DNA of 64,000 nucleotides from Hydractinia symbiolongicarpus (Eukaryota > Cnidaria > Hydrozoa > Anthoathecata > Hydractiniidae), in the NCBI RefSeq assembly GCF_029227915.1, contig NC_079876.1:25384328-25448327 (forward strand), written 5' to 3'. This document shows positions 12,305 through 23,520 of this stretch, piece after piece. Position numbers and translations under genes: made by a program. Below the pieces are notes generated by a model. It had not been told where the DNA came from. It made no database searches and saw nothing but the letters and a program-made list of their open reading frames with translations. How positions within the stretch are numbered: position 1 is the first letter of the stretch; each line of letters starts with the position of its first letter.

Positions 12305-12364
12305 TAAATATCATACACAGTTTAACTTGTCATTATACTCCGTCATAGCTTAGAAACCATGCAT

Positions 12365-15300
12365 CCCTTTTACTTTTCCTAAAAGACCTGATATTAATCG
12401 AGAAGAAGGAAGACTACGATCTTACCTACCCACAAATAAATAAAAATTGGATAACACTGTACAAATTAATGTGGGACCCACAATCTTGGTCAAAATATGT
12501 TGACCTCGCCGTTACAAGTAATTGCATTGTCTATTTCTGTATTATATTCATGCATTTCCTTTTTAAGTGATTTTCAGAAGATAAAATTACCCTTGGCAAA
12601 TGGGCACTCTAGTTTGAGAATTCTCCAAAAACACCTATTTCTTATGATTGTCTGTATAAAATAAATATAAAGCTAGCGAAAACACGTTTGGTAACAATTA
12701 AATATAAAAATACTATCTTTTAGCTTACCAAGACATGTAAAATAACAAAAAATCTTACCCTTGGTAGATGCACTTAGAATTTGTAACAGTTTACATTATT
12801 CGCAATTAAGTATGTGAATTAAACAATTACATCCAAAAGTTTAACCGAAAACACCATAAATTCGTGGTTTGTCTCAACAAGTTTCTTCAATCAATTGTAT
12901 TTTTTTACATAAAACAGGGTATTAACCGACGTTTGATAAAAAGGGAATTAAATCCGAGAAGATTTAGGTTGTGAATAATAATTATTTTTTATTTTACATT
13001 AGCAGAAACAACATTTCAGATATGCCGCAAGTTTGATCTGATTCAGCCCCCTCTCTTAAACCTTTTTTAATTACTTTTTATGTGTTCAGGGTTACAACTT
13101 CAAATTTTTTATGAAATTATGCCGAAGTGTTTTTTTTTGTTGAGTAAAATTCCGAAAATTTTTTTTTAATAGACCTATTTCGCAAAATACACAGCCGGAA
13201 TAGACAAAACGAAGTTAGTTAAGAGACAATTTTAATTTTCCAGTAAAATGATGCATATATAGTTTGTTTACCTTCATTATTTCCCAAATTAATTTGTCAA
13301 ATGAACAAATTATGAACTTTTGTTAAAAAAAATAGAACAGCCACTTATTTTATATATTTATTATGTTTATGTAGCATTGGCTACTACTACCTAGCTAGTT
13401 GGAGCTTTAACCAATGTCGTTGACATATATATACACTTTATTCTTTGTTATTGGATATCTTTTTTAAAACATCTGTAAATAACGTTATGACTTGGCTATA
13501 CTGAGCATGTTGGATTGGTAATATTAGACTGAATATTAGTCTTCATCATGTTATATATTCAACAAAATGTAATAAGAGCAATGCAATCACCCAAGGTAAA
13601 AGCATGTATACTTATAAGAACCTTTAAGCTTTCATTATTTAAAAATTATGGCCTGTAAAAATGTGACGGTTGCAGCTACAGGTAACTGTTGTTGTTTTTA
13701 AATCCACAAAATGTTCTTTCAACAAGTAGTATTTCTATAAGTATTGCCAGTAATATTATATTTAAAGTATTGCCTGATTGTTATTCCACTATAAGTATCG
13801 TAATTTATTTGTACATAAAAGCAAAGATCAACAACTTATGTAAAAGTAATTTTTTTAAAGGGTGCTCTTCTTAGACAAATTTGATAGAATTAATATAAAA
13901 ACTTTTCTATATTATACTTGTTGAGTTTCCGAATTTAAGCTACTGTAAGAGGGCAATAGATTTATACAAAAAACCATGTATTCTAATGAAATAATAATCC
14001 ATAGGCATTTTTGGAAGGGGAGATGATTCCCTTAAAAGCTAAAAGAATTGTAGATCAACAAATCGGTCAAGATTTGTTTCAAGTCACATGTTGTTTCTAT
14101 GCAATAAGGTTTAGCTAAGTTAAGCTGGACAGCACTCTCTTAGATATGTTTCATACTTGATCAATTTACCACAATAACTTATAACAGCTGGCCTAAGAAA
14201 GTTAAGAAAGTTTTAAATATATACAGACGACCTTACAACTAATAAATGGCTTTGTTTTTGTTTTTTGAGGATAACCCAAAACATAACTTTCCAAGTTTAA
14301 CACTGTCAATTTCAAAATAGTTGATAGAGGCTTAATCTTGCTGTCATGTTAATCCAAAAGAAAATAGAACAATTTTAAGAACGTTTTCTTAGAGAATAGA
14401 GCAACACTAAACCTACTAAATATTTTTATTTATGTAAATGTGTGACCTACAATACTAATATGAATCTAAACAGACAAACCAAAACAATAAACAATTTGTG
14501 ATTACTGAGTACACTGGGTTGAGCCAAAATATGTTTATTATAACTGTATACTGAATGGAAGGGTTAAAGCATATTAGCATTGGAGTATGCCAATAATAAC
14601 GATACGTTGTTGGCTAACTAGCTCTATAAGCTAGCTAGCCAACATAAAAGTTGCCACAATTACACACCTAATATCACAAAATATTTATATCTTTTACCAC
14701 TACTAATACCCTCTATATGCTTGTATTCAATACGATCCTTTCAATATGGTAGTTGGAAATTATAAAACCAAGATTTGCTGATAACTAAGGTCAGAACAGC
14801 TAGTAAACAACATGGAGTCCTAAAGTTTATCTAAACTAACCTTGTTTTCATATTAAAATAGCTTCTTAGTTGATATTGTTATATTATTTTGTATTTCTAT
14901 AATTGTTGTTAATTCATCACAATTATACAACATTTACCAAAATTCAAAGTTAGTGTTTTTTTTCAATATGTTACGAAATTTGATTACGTCATCACCAAAA
15001 ATACTGACGTCATCAGATTATTTTTTCACTAAATTGTTTATTAATACCTAGACAACAATTGTAGAAAGTACACAGGGGGGAAGTCAAATCAGCACAACGA
15101 TTAGTAAAATAAACAAACCGTTTCGTTAGGAAGTTTTATGGCGTATTACTGATTAATTTGTCCACTACACGGGGGAATATTTGCCCCATTTACGCAGAAA
15201 AAGTGTTCACATTAATATTTTTAACTGGCATAGCAAAGGAAAAAAAAAATAAATGTAAAAAAATGAGTTTAAGTTTGGAAACACCGCTTTTATAAATCCT

Positions 15301-17590
15301 AAATGAAATGTAAAAATCAATAAAAACATCTGTTTTTGAATTTTTAAGTGTTTTAAAAAGAATTTTAACCTGTCGGGAACGCCTTTCAAGGAAATCAAAA
15401 TCCAGTTTCATAAAATTTCGGATCACCAAAAAAGACAACAAACGACCGTTGCAGCTTGGAACCAATTAAACGTGACATACTGATAATGGAAGATGATTAA
15501 TTTGTAACAATAATAGGTGTTTGTATCTTGTTCAACAGGGTTAGTTCTGTATCAAAACTCAAAAACTAATAATTTACGCACCGCTACACTAGACTATCAC
15601 AAAAATTCCGCAAAGTGAAATTAACGAATGACTGTTTTAACTACACGGGGTAATGACGAGCGTCTTTCTGTATTTTTATTTAAACCGCCTTTGCGGATAA
15701 AAATTTTTAAAAAAGGTACTTACCTTGATTTACATATTCACTTGTGCCTATATCCGGCGTTTTGATGCGGGTGCCCTGGTTGTTCTCGTACTTTGTCTTA
15801 TTATTATGGAAATTATTTACCCAGGATAGCTTCTTCTGTTCCTGTTGGTACTGCTATCAATGATGTTCCTGCGAAGGGGATCCTAGTGCATTGAAAGCTC
15901 CAAGTTTAACTACAAAAGCCGTGGAAGAACAGCAATCGATCAACAAGACAACCGCCTAAGATACCAATCTATTCTCATGCTGAGCGCTAAGCAGACGTGA
16001 ATCAAGGATTTTTGTTAACACCTCGGCATTCGCCGTATATATACGTAGTTTGGATTTTTTAGCCTACGAAAAAGGGTATATGTACGCAAACCAAAGTGAA
16101 CGCGTTAAGGTAATATATATCCGTAATAATATTGTTGTAAAAAACTATTATACCATAGTATACAAGTGGGCAATCCCCAAATCTTTGAAATAAATTTTAT
16201 TACGCTTGAACGTTTATCGCCTGCATTTTTAACCAATCAATTAGAGCTTGGGGTATAGAAATATAAACACTGTCGTGTACGATGAAATATCCCTAGCTAG
16301 CTACTCTATGTAGTAGCCAGGGACAAGTAATTTATATACAATGAAGTATAGATTTATCCAATCCAAACCTGGAAAAATATTTTGTGAATGCCTCCAGTGG
16401 GTTAGGGAATTCACCACGCAAATAAGAGAAAGTGCCCAATCTTTCAGATAAAAAATCTGAAGGTCACCCAAAGAGATAATTAAAACCCTTGTGAAGCTAA
16501 AGAAAAAGGGGGCACCTACATATCTAAAACCCAATGGCTTGGTGGCTAGACGAAGACATCTGCAGTTCAGACTGCAGACTGCAGCTCTGACTGTAAAAAA
16601 CACTAAGCTACTCTCACTTAGCTATTGAAAATACAAAAATTTGTACGAACTTTTACCTCGTTTGATTTTTGAATTTTTTTAAATTTCCCTCATTTCACCG
16701 GGGAGATTTCTAAAATTTTAAAATTCGAACTAGGTTAATATAACCCAGATTTTCCTCTCAAACATGCTATTACTAGTGCTAATTTTTAATATATTTCGTC
16801 GAGAGAATTTTATTCAGTCAACTACAGGTTTTTACCTCTTCTAAAGCTTCCAAAAAAATTGTTAATAATTCTCCTCCTAAAAACTGTCTTTTTAATTGTC
16901 TGAATCGACCTCTGCATTAAACAAATCTGATATCCTGTTTGGCAAAGGCCTGGAAAGATTCTAAAGTCGTGCAAATTTAACTTTTTTTTTTGATTCTTCA
17001 AATTTTATTTCCAGTAGTGATGTGTTCCATTCATAACATTTAGCACAAGGGGTTTTTCAATTTTTTCATTATCGGTTTTTTACTAGCACAACAAAGAAGG
17101 ATTCTTTTTTATTTTGTAAGCTTCCATAAATCTTTTACTTGAGCAAAATCCGTTTCACATAAGTGCGCCAAAAATAAAAATTGATACATTTACGAAAATT
17201 CAAGAGAGGTGAAACACTATAGTAAAGCGAAAGAAAATTTCCTTCTGGTCTAAATATTTGTTACTATTATTTCTATTTTATTTTTAAATGCGTTACATTT
17301 TTTACGAACTACTTTGGAGAGCCCTCTACACCTATTCCACTAACATACTACGAGTAAAATAACATAAATATCCATCTGAAGTTAATCCTGCAAAGAATAG
17401 ATGACTTTGTACACTTTGTTCCTAGAATCATAAAAAATATCGTATGAAATATCGTATAACTTTTAAACATCACCTGGATAAGAATTGAGATTTTTTATCT
17501 TGATGTGGCTCTGTGAACAACAATCCTTTAACTTCACAATCCTTAATAGTAAGTTTCTTATGCGTCAGAATAATACTAAAGGCTCAAGAA
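12365..17590. other. No supportable gene
   Basis: AT-rich sequence with only short open frames (up to about 100 aa at 16301-16603 on the minus strand) and no recognisable domain. Around 15930-15955, in reverse complement, an AGGCGGTTGTCTTGTTGATCG word is shared with 33985-34010 (one base differs), marking a short dispersed repeat. At 16560-16585 there is a small repeat of the word ctgcag/gactgcag. I see no RNA gene. Confidence 0.4.
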
Positions 17591-17599
17591 TTTTAAAAC

Positions 17600-17825
17600 G
17601 GCAAGTATACTTTTACACACTGACGAACAGAAACATACGCACACAAAACACGATAAATACACTATACCCAAGTGACAAAAACACAAGAAATTGTAGCATA
17701 CAATAAACAAAGACGAACTAAGTACAGAAATTATTTACAAATAAGACGCAAAGAGAAAAAGCCAGTTGTTCCCTCGTACACTTTGACGTCTACTTGCGCT
17801 AGATGAGGAAAAAAGTTGCTTCTCT
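17600..17825. repeat. Direct repeat flanking the BEL/Pao remnant (candidate LTR part), low-coordinate copy
   Basis: This stretch (gaaacatacgcacacaaaac, ctatacccaagtgacaaaaa, then agacgcaaagagaaaaagcc and cagttgttccctcgtac) aligns in the same orientation with about 23280-23520. The pair brackets the minus-strand BEL/Pao remnant, about 650 bp past the integrase and 430 bp before gag, as expected for parts of two LTRs. Similarity covers only about 220 bp and I could not define TG...CA ends or a target duplication, so an unrelated dispersed repeat is also possible. Confidence 0.45.
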
Positions 17826-18480
17826 TAAGACATACAAACCATATCTTAACAATCAAACGAAATTTACTCTCATCATGTTAGATAGATAACAATTCCTTTG
17901 GCTCTTTTTCGAAGATTCGATTGTTTCCTTCTTCTTAACGCGAATCTAGTAGCAATACGATTTTCGTAACCGGACGCCCGTATACGTTTCGTTTTGACGT
18001 TTGAAAAAATACACTTCCCACTTGACTATCGTAGTTGAATCAAACGCTTGTAACGTTTTCCATCCGCCATTTATTTCTTCAAAGAAAGTCGCTTTGAATG
18101 ATAAATATATCATTGCCTTTGAGTATTAACGCCTTCGTGCCTTTACGCCTTTGTGTTCACGTCTTTGTGTTCACCCTTTTTGTTTTTGTTGAAGAGTTTG
18201 CAAATATTCCGCACGCCACGCGTTCAAAACTTAAGCAGATTGTACTTTTCTCCATCGTTGTCTACTGGACATTTCGGCTTCAATAAATTCTCAAAGTGGC
18301 GCCATTGTGATCTTAGGCTTCATGGTCAGTAAAAAGGCCTGTTACTGACTATCCCTTCAATTTTTATTAGCATAGTTCTTAAGCATTTATTATTAAAACT
18401 CTGCCTGTGATTGTTAAGTAGTGGTGACAAAGTTGAACGGCAAGAGTTTATTTGTAGCTCCTAGACACAGCCCATGTAAT

Positions 18481-19130
18481 TTACTGTGGTCTTGACTTCA
18501 TAACCACTCCAATCTGTGTTTTTTCAGAGAAGAAATTCATCAATCTTCTGTCAGTTCGTTTCTTTATTCTTACGATAGCTTTCTTCAATTCTACTGAAGC
18601 AGGAACAAAAATTCGTTTCGTTGTCAGGCCGCGAATAAAACGATAGAGGGCCATGGTGAAAAAATCTGTCTGGAGACAGTTTCTACTTTCCAAAATAAAT
18701 TGCAGGACCAAAGAAGCAGGTGAACAAAGCTCCACACCGTTAAAGTTATTTCTTTCTTTCTTTCTTCTTTGATCAAAAAAGGACCGAACATGTCGACTTG
18801 TGATACGCCAAAGGTGCAGCGTCTGAACGGATAAGTTTGCCTTTTTGTTAACCGAATCTTTCTCTATTCTCTCTTTGCATTGACAGTCATAAAACCTCTC
18901 CGTCGTATCTTGTATAACGTTGCATCTTGCCCACCATGTTGCACATTCTTGTGATGATATCATCAATTAGATAATAGGATGTCTTTTTGGAAGAATGGTG
19001 GGATGCTTCATTCTCCATTCAAGACTTGATGAACTTCTAATTCTCCCACTGATTTTTATGACGGAATCTTCGTCCAGCAGTACATTCAGACGAGAAGAGA
19101 ACCCGAATTTCATTTCCTTTAACTCGAATG
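18481..19130 (-). pseudogene. BEL/Pao integrase, frameshifted
   Basis: One frame gives LLDEDSVIKISGRIRSSSS and then KHPTILPKRHPII. This is the conserved L-DE-G-x-x-R-V-GGR-L ... KHP-I-LPK-H block before the integrase zinc finger. A second frame continues with YHHKNVQHGGQDATLYKIRR, supplying the HHCC finger's histidines. A third gives FGVSQVDMFGPFLIKEERK, which holds the first catalytic Asp in D-x-FGPF. The open frame at 18966-18481 (161 aa) then reads through ETLETDSF-like NCLQTDFFTMALYRFIRG. At least three frame changes and one stop are needed, so this is a pseudogene. The third Glu of the DDE triad is not clearly visible. Confidence 0.72.
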
Positions 19131-19559
19131 AAAAGTTTCTGCATTAAATGCACTTTTTTTGTACAAGTCAGGTCAGCACCAGGAGATTCACATCAATCTT
19201 CTTCTTTTATTACATATTCCATGTCAAATGGTAGCAATAATCCGTGTCAGACGATACCAACTGAAAATCGTGTCAAATAGCTTCTGGAATGAATCGTTTT
19301 TGTTATTTGAGATGGTTTTCAGTCCTTCACTTGGTAGGTCCATTTCCACAGTAGTTTTATTAATTGAAGCTAGGTCCAGATGACCAACGGTTGTTTTTGA
19401 CAAGTTTTTGAGAGTTTGACCCCGTGATGCATCGTCAAATGGATTTTGCGCAGACGGGCCGTGACGCCATTGTTCAATATTGGACAGTCTGTTCAGAAAA
19501 GCTCAGACGATAATCCAATTTCCTACTTTGGTTAATGTGTTACATACCGATAACTGGAG

Positions 19560-20380
19560 AAGTGGAACAGTAATTGATTTTAATGAAGTGACTCTTGCTT
19601 TGGTCAACATGAGATAAGATTGTCCTTGATTTTTATTGTTCGGAAATACCATACTTGCTGCCATTCACTTGTGGAAGCATCGGATAAATAAGGAGGTGAA
19701 ACATCAAAATCTTCACCAAAGCATTCTGGTATAATGTAATGTCGTATGGTTATGTCTTTCAACAGAGCTAAAGAAATCCTCAACTGTTCCCATATTGCTT
19801 GCTGTTGTTTAGAGATTTCATTCTCTTAGTCCTTTCTTCCACTGCAAAATTTTTGTAACAGTTGTTTGGCTTGTCAAAGAAATGGCTCTGAAACTAACAG
19901 GGTCATACACAGAACTAATTAATGAAAGAATACCTGTTCTGGTTATTGGACTCGATTCGGAAGCAAAACGATTCTTTTTCCACGCACCAATTTGGAGAGC
20001 TTGACAGACTCGAAATTCATTTCTTTCACATCTTTCGAATCGTTAAATGGACTTTTAGAAATTATTGGCACTGAAACACACCATCCAAGAACTGAATGGA
20101 AGCATTAGGTCCATTACCTTAACTTTAAATGATATCAAGGGATACGATGGTCTATCAATATGCCTATCTCCGTCTTATCATAATTTTTTAAGGAAGTTCT
20201 CATACATCTTAGTCAGATAACTCCACTTTGCTACTTTATTTTGCGTAGGTATTTCTCCTTTATCGACAGGTAGGAGTTTACTGCTGAACACTTTGTGTAA
20301 ATTTAGTTTTCTACCGGAATTTTTAACAACAGAAACCCGATGGTTATTAATCAATGTGCGTCATTCAGTCGTTTCTGCAG
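19560..20380 (-). pseudogene. BEL/Pao protease remnant joined to RT end and RNase H
   Basis: From high to low coordinates, the minus strand gives VFSSKLLPVDKGEIPTQNKV and then DKTEIGILIDHR, which match the protease-side L-P-x-x-IPT and E-IG-LIG blocks. Next, after a frame change, comes a GPNASIQFLDG segment, corresponding to the GPYA-x-x-T-LGW block. Then comes ITRTGILSLISSVYDPVSF, the diagnostic TRRGILS-x-x-SS-YDPLGF segment. The RNase H side has FDVSPPYLSDASTSEWQQVW, where the HxFxDAS motif is degenerate. The RT catalytic core is missing between the protease and TRTGILS parts. Several stops interrupt the frame. Confidence 0.65.
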
Positions 20381-20419
20381 TCATCGTTTTAATGGAATTT
20401 GTTGTTGGTAGTTTTCTTA

Positions 20420-20952
20420 CACGAACTTGTTCAAATTGAATCAAACTTGGGACACTTATAGTACGAAACAAAATGGCAGCAATAAATTTTTGCTGATGTG
20501 GTCACAGGGAGCTTTAAATTCGTCACAAATACCACCATCTGCCCAAAATTCAATTTCTTTAGTTCAAGAGCGAATTTCACATTCTGTTTAAAGTTTTTGA
20601 CACCCAAATAAAAGTTGTTTAACACATATTTATCCAAAAATTTTCTATAAGTCCGCGCAAAAAAATCGGTAAATAGGTTCCAAAAATTCCAAATAAAGTT
20701 GTGTTTTAAGGATATTCCTAATGAAAGTTACCATATTTTCCCAATTATAAGAATTTCATAAAGACTTTCAGGAGTAGTTTCGAGTACTAACCAATATCTA
20801 AGGCTCCAAGATCTAAATATTTGGCATGCTGAAGTCTCCAAAAAATATATTAAATCTCAGTATGTATCAAAACCGTGCAGCATAGCAGAAAAAAAGCTGT
20901 TAAGTAAGAACCAGCAGGAAGTCCACCCCCTCACCCTTGGAACCGAATAGGA
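20420..20952. mobile_element. Degraded inverted copy of the 11591-12304 MITE, nested in the BEL/Pao remnant
   Basis: In reverse complement, this stretch aligns with 11591-12210: the TIR CCTATTCGGTTCC at 20939-20951, then gatacatactgag, agcatgccaaatatttagat, actcgaaactactcctgaaa and ttattgctgccattttgttt. The G-rich end beyond about 12210 of the reference copy is lost. The 68-aa minus-strand frame at 20431-20637 is a by-product. Confidence 0.6.
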
Positions 20953-20959
20953 TTATTTA

Positions 20960-21290
20960 TTTTAAAGCACGAAAAGTAAAAGAAACCGTAAATAGTATAG
21001 ACAGAAATACTCATATCAATAGTATTTCCTATCAACTTCCATTAATATGATTACACGCACTTCGGAAAGCGAACATTAAGGAAAAAGTGCAATAAAAGGT
21101 TCGGGACAAACGTAACATAAAGCGAACTTTTAGGAAAAGGAAAGATTTTAATCAATCTATTGCTTCCATCTGCGTCCGTGAAGTTAATTACTTTAATTGC
21201 TGTGATATGATTGGTTAATTTCGATCCTCTTATTATCTCTTCAAATAATAAATAGCCTATTAGATAATTACGATCATTGCCCGTCGATGA
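20960..21290 (+). pseudogene. Penelope-like 3' tail, second copy
   Basis: The plus strand gives KARKVKETVNSIDRNTHIN and then SISYQLPLI before a stop. This is the end of the GIY-YIG protein at 10496-10879 (ARKIEETINSVERNKHINS, ILYQLPEIW). The downstream non-coding part (gttaattacttt, attggttaatttcgatcctc, cattgcccgtcgatgacagc) also matches 10905-11030. The upstream GIY-YIG core is replaced by the MITE copy. It is a short non-functional remnant. Confidence 0.65.
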
Positions 21291-21349
21291 CAGCTGTAAC
21301 TGTCAAAATGTAGCCTTATTCCAGGAATTTGAAGTAATTGACACCTAAC

Positions 21350-22850
21350 TATTTTTTCATCAGGGAAGCTTTTCTTTGATTCGGCAATCTTGTAGATGGG
21401 TAGGGTGGGATGCACACATTGCATTAGCGTTTCTTTGAGCAACTAACACCAATGTGATCCCACTAGTGGATTCGTAACACGAGAAGCAAAGTCCATTCGA
21501 AAAACGAATCTTTTTGCTCCAGAATGGTTTAAGCATCAAATTCTTTACCATTATCCAATCATAAAGTAATGTTTAGTTCAATTTGAACTCATTAGCATGA
21601 TCTTCACAATTTTGTTTAGCGCAAACAATGCATTTTTTGAGAAGTTATAATTATTAACAAGCATTATTCCCACTTTCATAAAATTTAAAAAATCACCAAA
21701 TCCTACCTGGACTCTTTGCTCGACTTGATGATTTTTCTAATTTGATAACTTTTTCTGTTCTATTCTTTCTGAAAGGTGGATGGCAACATCAACCGAAGCT
21801 CTTAAAGAAACTCCGAACTATCGTAACGTTGGATCCTGAGCAACATCATCGTTGACTTGTACTTCATCAAAACACTTGAGTTGCAAATGAGACTATAATA
21901 CTGTTCTATACTCACCAATATTTCGAGCCAATAATAGCAGTTGTCTGGCTTTCTCATATCATTTATCAGCTGGAAGATATACACACAACTCAATTAGTCT
22001 TTTCTCCTCATCTTTAAAATACGTATGTAGTCTAGTTAATCTACCTCTTTATATCTGGTATCCTGATTTCGACAACTTCACTGAATGTTGCAATGAAGCG
22101 CCTTTGGTCGAGATAAATACTAAACGTATTTATCTCGACCAAAGGCGCTTTCAGATGGTTACAAGGATGATTAATTCATAAGACACTCTTTCTTTAACAT
22201 TATTTGTTATTCTGTCTGTGAGATTTGGCTATAGAAACTCGTCTGTTATCTAGTCCCGCCTTAGATTTATTCTAAACTTCTGTGTGTATGTAAAACCTCG
22301 CCTTAGATTCGCTCTGAACTTCTGCATGGTGTGTGTTGACGTATGGTGCAACCAACTTTCATTTATCAGACTAGTCGAAAAGAGATTGTAGGATGATTTT
22401 GGACTAATTGTCATGCTAGGCTTTAATCTTTGCTTCTGTCTTGGCCAATCCTAGCTTCCAACTCAGTGATTTAGACTGTTGCTCTAACTTTTGCTTTTTT
22501 TCAATGAACTTGGCTTCCACTTGAAATTCTGCTAACTTAGCTCTCCTTCGCAATTTTACTCGAATAATCTTTAAGGAATACAATCTCCAAGATTCCAACT
22601 TAAGAAAACTACGCGATATTTACTCTACCTTCGGTATTTCTTTATCATCACTGCCCCTATGTAAGAAATCGCCCGACTCGTTCACAACCTCAGTCACATT
22701 ACAGTTCTTAAAGATTACTTTTCTATCAATGAAGGCTGTTCTATATTTATTGGCGTCATCTACATCTGACTCGATTAACATCCAACATTCTGAACGACAT
22801 TTCATGTATTCACTAAACAGATTGTCTATAACATCAAACCCGTTCAGCAA
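21350..22850 (-). pseudogene. BEL/Pao gag remnant
   Basis: The 76-aa frame starting at 22850 (MLNGFDVIDNLFSEYMKCRS...) and the 60-aa frame starting at 22598 are in the same phase, separated by a single TAA at about 22620 and a short open linker. The second part, KLAEFQVEAKFIEKKQKLEQ and on to KTEAKIKA, is the charged coiled-coil typical of BEL/Pao Gag proteins. Further down, 21551-21360 reads GLCFSCYES, then NANAMCASHPTHLQDCRIKE. It resembles the zinc-knuckle and C-x-SHPT-LH segment, with one of the knuckle Cys/His spacings disrupted. Domain-level identification is moderate; the broken state is clear. Confidence 0.6.
22096..22150. repeat. Perfect 25-bp inverted repeat with a 5-base loop
   Basis: The arm at 22096-22120 (AAGCGCCTTTGGTCGAGATA plus AATAC) is the exact reverse complement of 22126-22150; the loop is TAAAC. 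It lies inside the gag remnant of the BEL/Pao element. A perfect 25-bp arm in otherwise decayed DNA suggests a recent event, such as a replication or repair hairpin or a miniature insertion. No gene function is implied. Confidence 0.85.
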
Positions 22851-23279
22851 TTCTTAAAACCTGTTATCTCCTATGAACATTTCCATCTTTAAAAGCTGCG
22901 CACGTATTTAGTTTTATAACTGGCCTTGACGTTTTTTTTATTTATTCTAACCGAGTTCATATAGCGTTTTTAGCGAGATTTCTTAACCTGACTAATCTAC
23001 CTGGCTGTGTGTATGAAATAACAGATATGTGTTTATACAAACAAAGTTAGCAGTAGAGACTATGAGATGGGCGGTTTAGCTGGCACAAAATATTTACTTT
23101 ACTTGCAACAAATAAACAAAAAATACGAAGTTACACACTTGCAATAAAACAACAGAAAACAAAATAACTCCGCATAGCCTGATGCCAAACGATCAATACG
23201 TTATATAACAAGGAACGCGTGCAAGAAAAACAGGTACTTATTGAACCCTAAATTCCCAAAATTTCATCTTCGCATACGT

Positions 23280-23520
23280 ACACACACGGTACAGATATAT
23301 GAACACACTAACAAACAAGAAACTTACGCACACAAGACATGACAAATAGCTATACCCAAGAGATAAAAACACAAAGAAACGTAGCACACAATCAGCAAAG
23401 ACGAACGGATATAATCATATGAAAGTATTTACAAGAGACGCAAAGAAGGAGAGCCAGTTGGTCCCACGTAGACTTTGAGGCCCACTATCGCTCAATGAAG
23501 GAACGAACCTTGTTTCCAAC
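23280..23520. repeat. Direct repeat flanking the BEL/Pao remnant (candidate LTR part), high-coordinate copy
   Basis: Same-orientation partner of 17600-17825 (shared words gcacacaagacatgacaaat, ctatacccaagagataaaaa, agccagttggtccc). If it is LTR sequence it would be the 5' LTR for the minus-strand element. Divergence between the two copies is substantial, so insertion would be old. Confidence 0.45.

Larger units (their letters stand above)
10264..12360. repeat. Local tandem duplication interrupted by two inverted-repeat elements
   Basis: The sequence at 10264-10376 (gtaaagaaaaa, then gtttgaactaagtaagtt, ending ttttactatttag) recurs at 11412-11575. The flank at 11344-11410 (ttcccacattatcagttta, aacttgtcgttac, cgtcatagctt) recurs at 11573-11590 plus 12305-12352. 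The two copies are therefore one unit in tandem. Copy 1 is split by the element at 10377-11341 and copy 2 by the element at 11591-12304. Each copy supplies the empty-site sequence for the other's insertion. Confidence 0.7.
18300..22850 (-). mobile_element. Degraded, internally deleted BEL/Pao LTR retrotransposon
   Basis: On the minus strand the parts follow in BEL/Pao order: gag (22850-21350), protease (about 20380-20030), the end of the reverse transcriptase and RNase H (about 19990-19560), and integrase (about 19130-18481). All are broken by stops and frameshifts. The reverse transcriptase core is missing: protease C-terminal sequence runs within about 100 bases into the TRTGILSLISSVYDPVSF block, which in intact elements comes after the RT palm. 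Between gag and protease sit a MITE copy (about 20420-20952) and a Penelope-like tail (about 20960-21290). It cannot be functional. Superfamily recognition rests on several independent blocks and is firm. Confidence 0.75.

Noticed and set aside
15740-15965. Possible exon ending DPSALKAPSLTTKAVEEQQS-type sequence
   Set aside because: Upstream frame is closed at once, no splice acceptor fits, and part of the region is a short dispersed repeat.
18481-18966. 161-aa minus-strand ORF as a stand-alone gene
   Set aside because: It is one frame of a frameshifted BEL/Pao integrase; the catalytic and zinc-finger parts lie in other frames.
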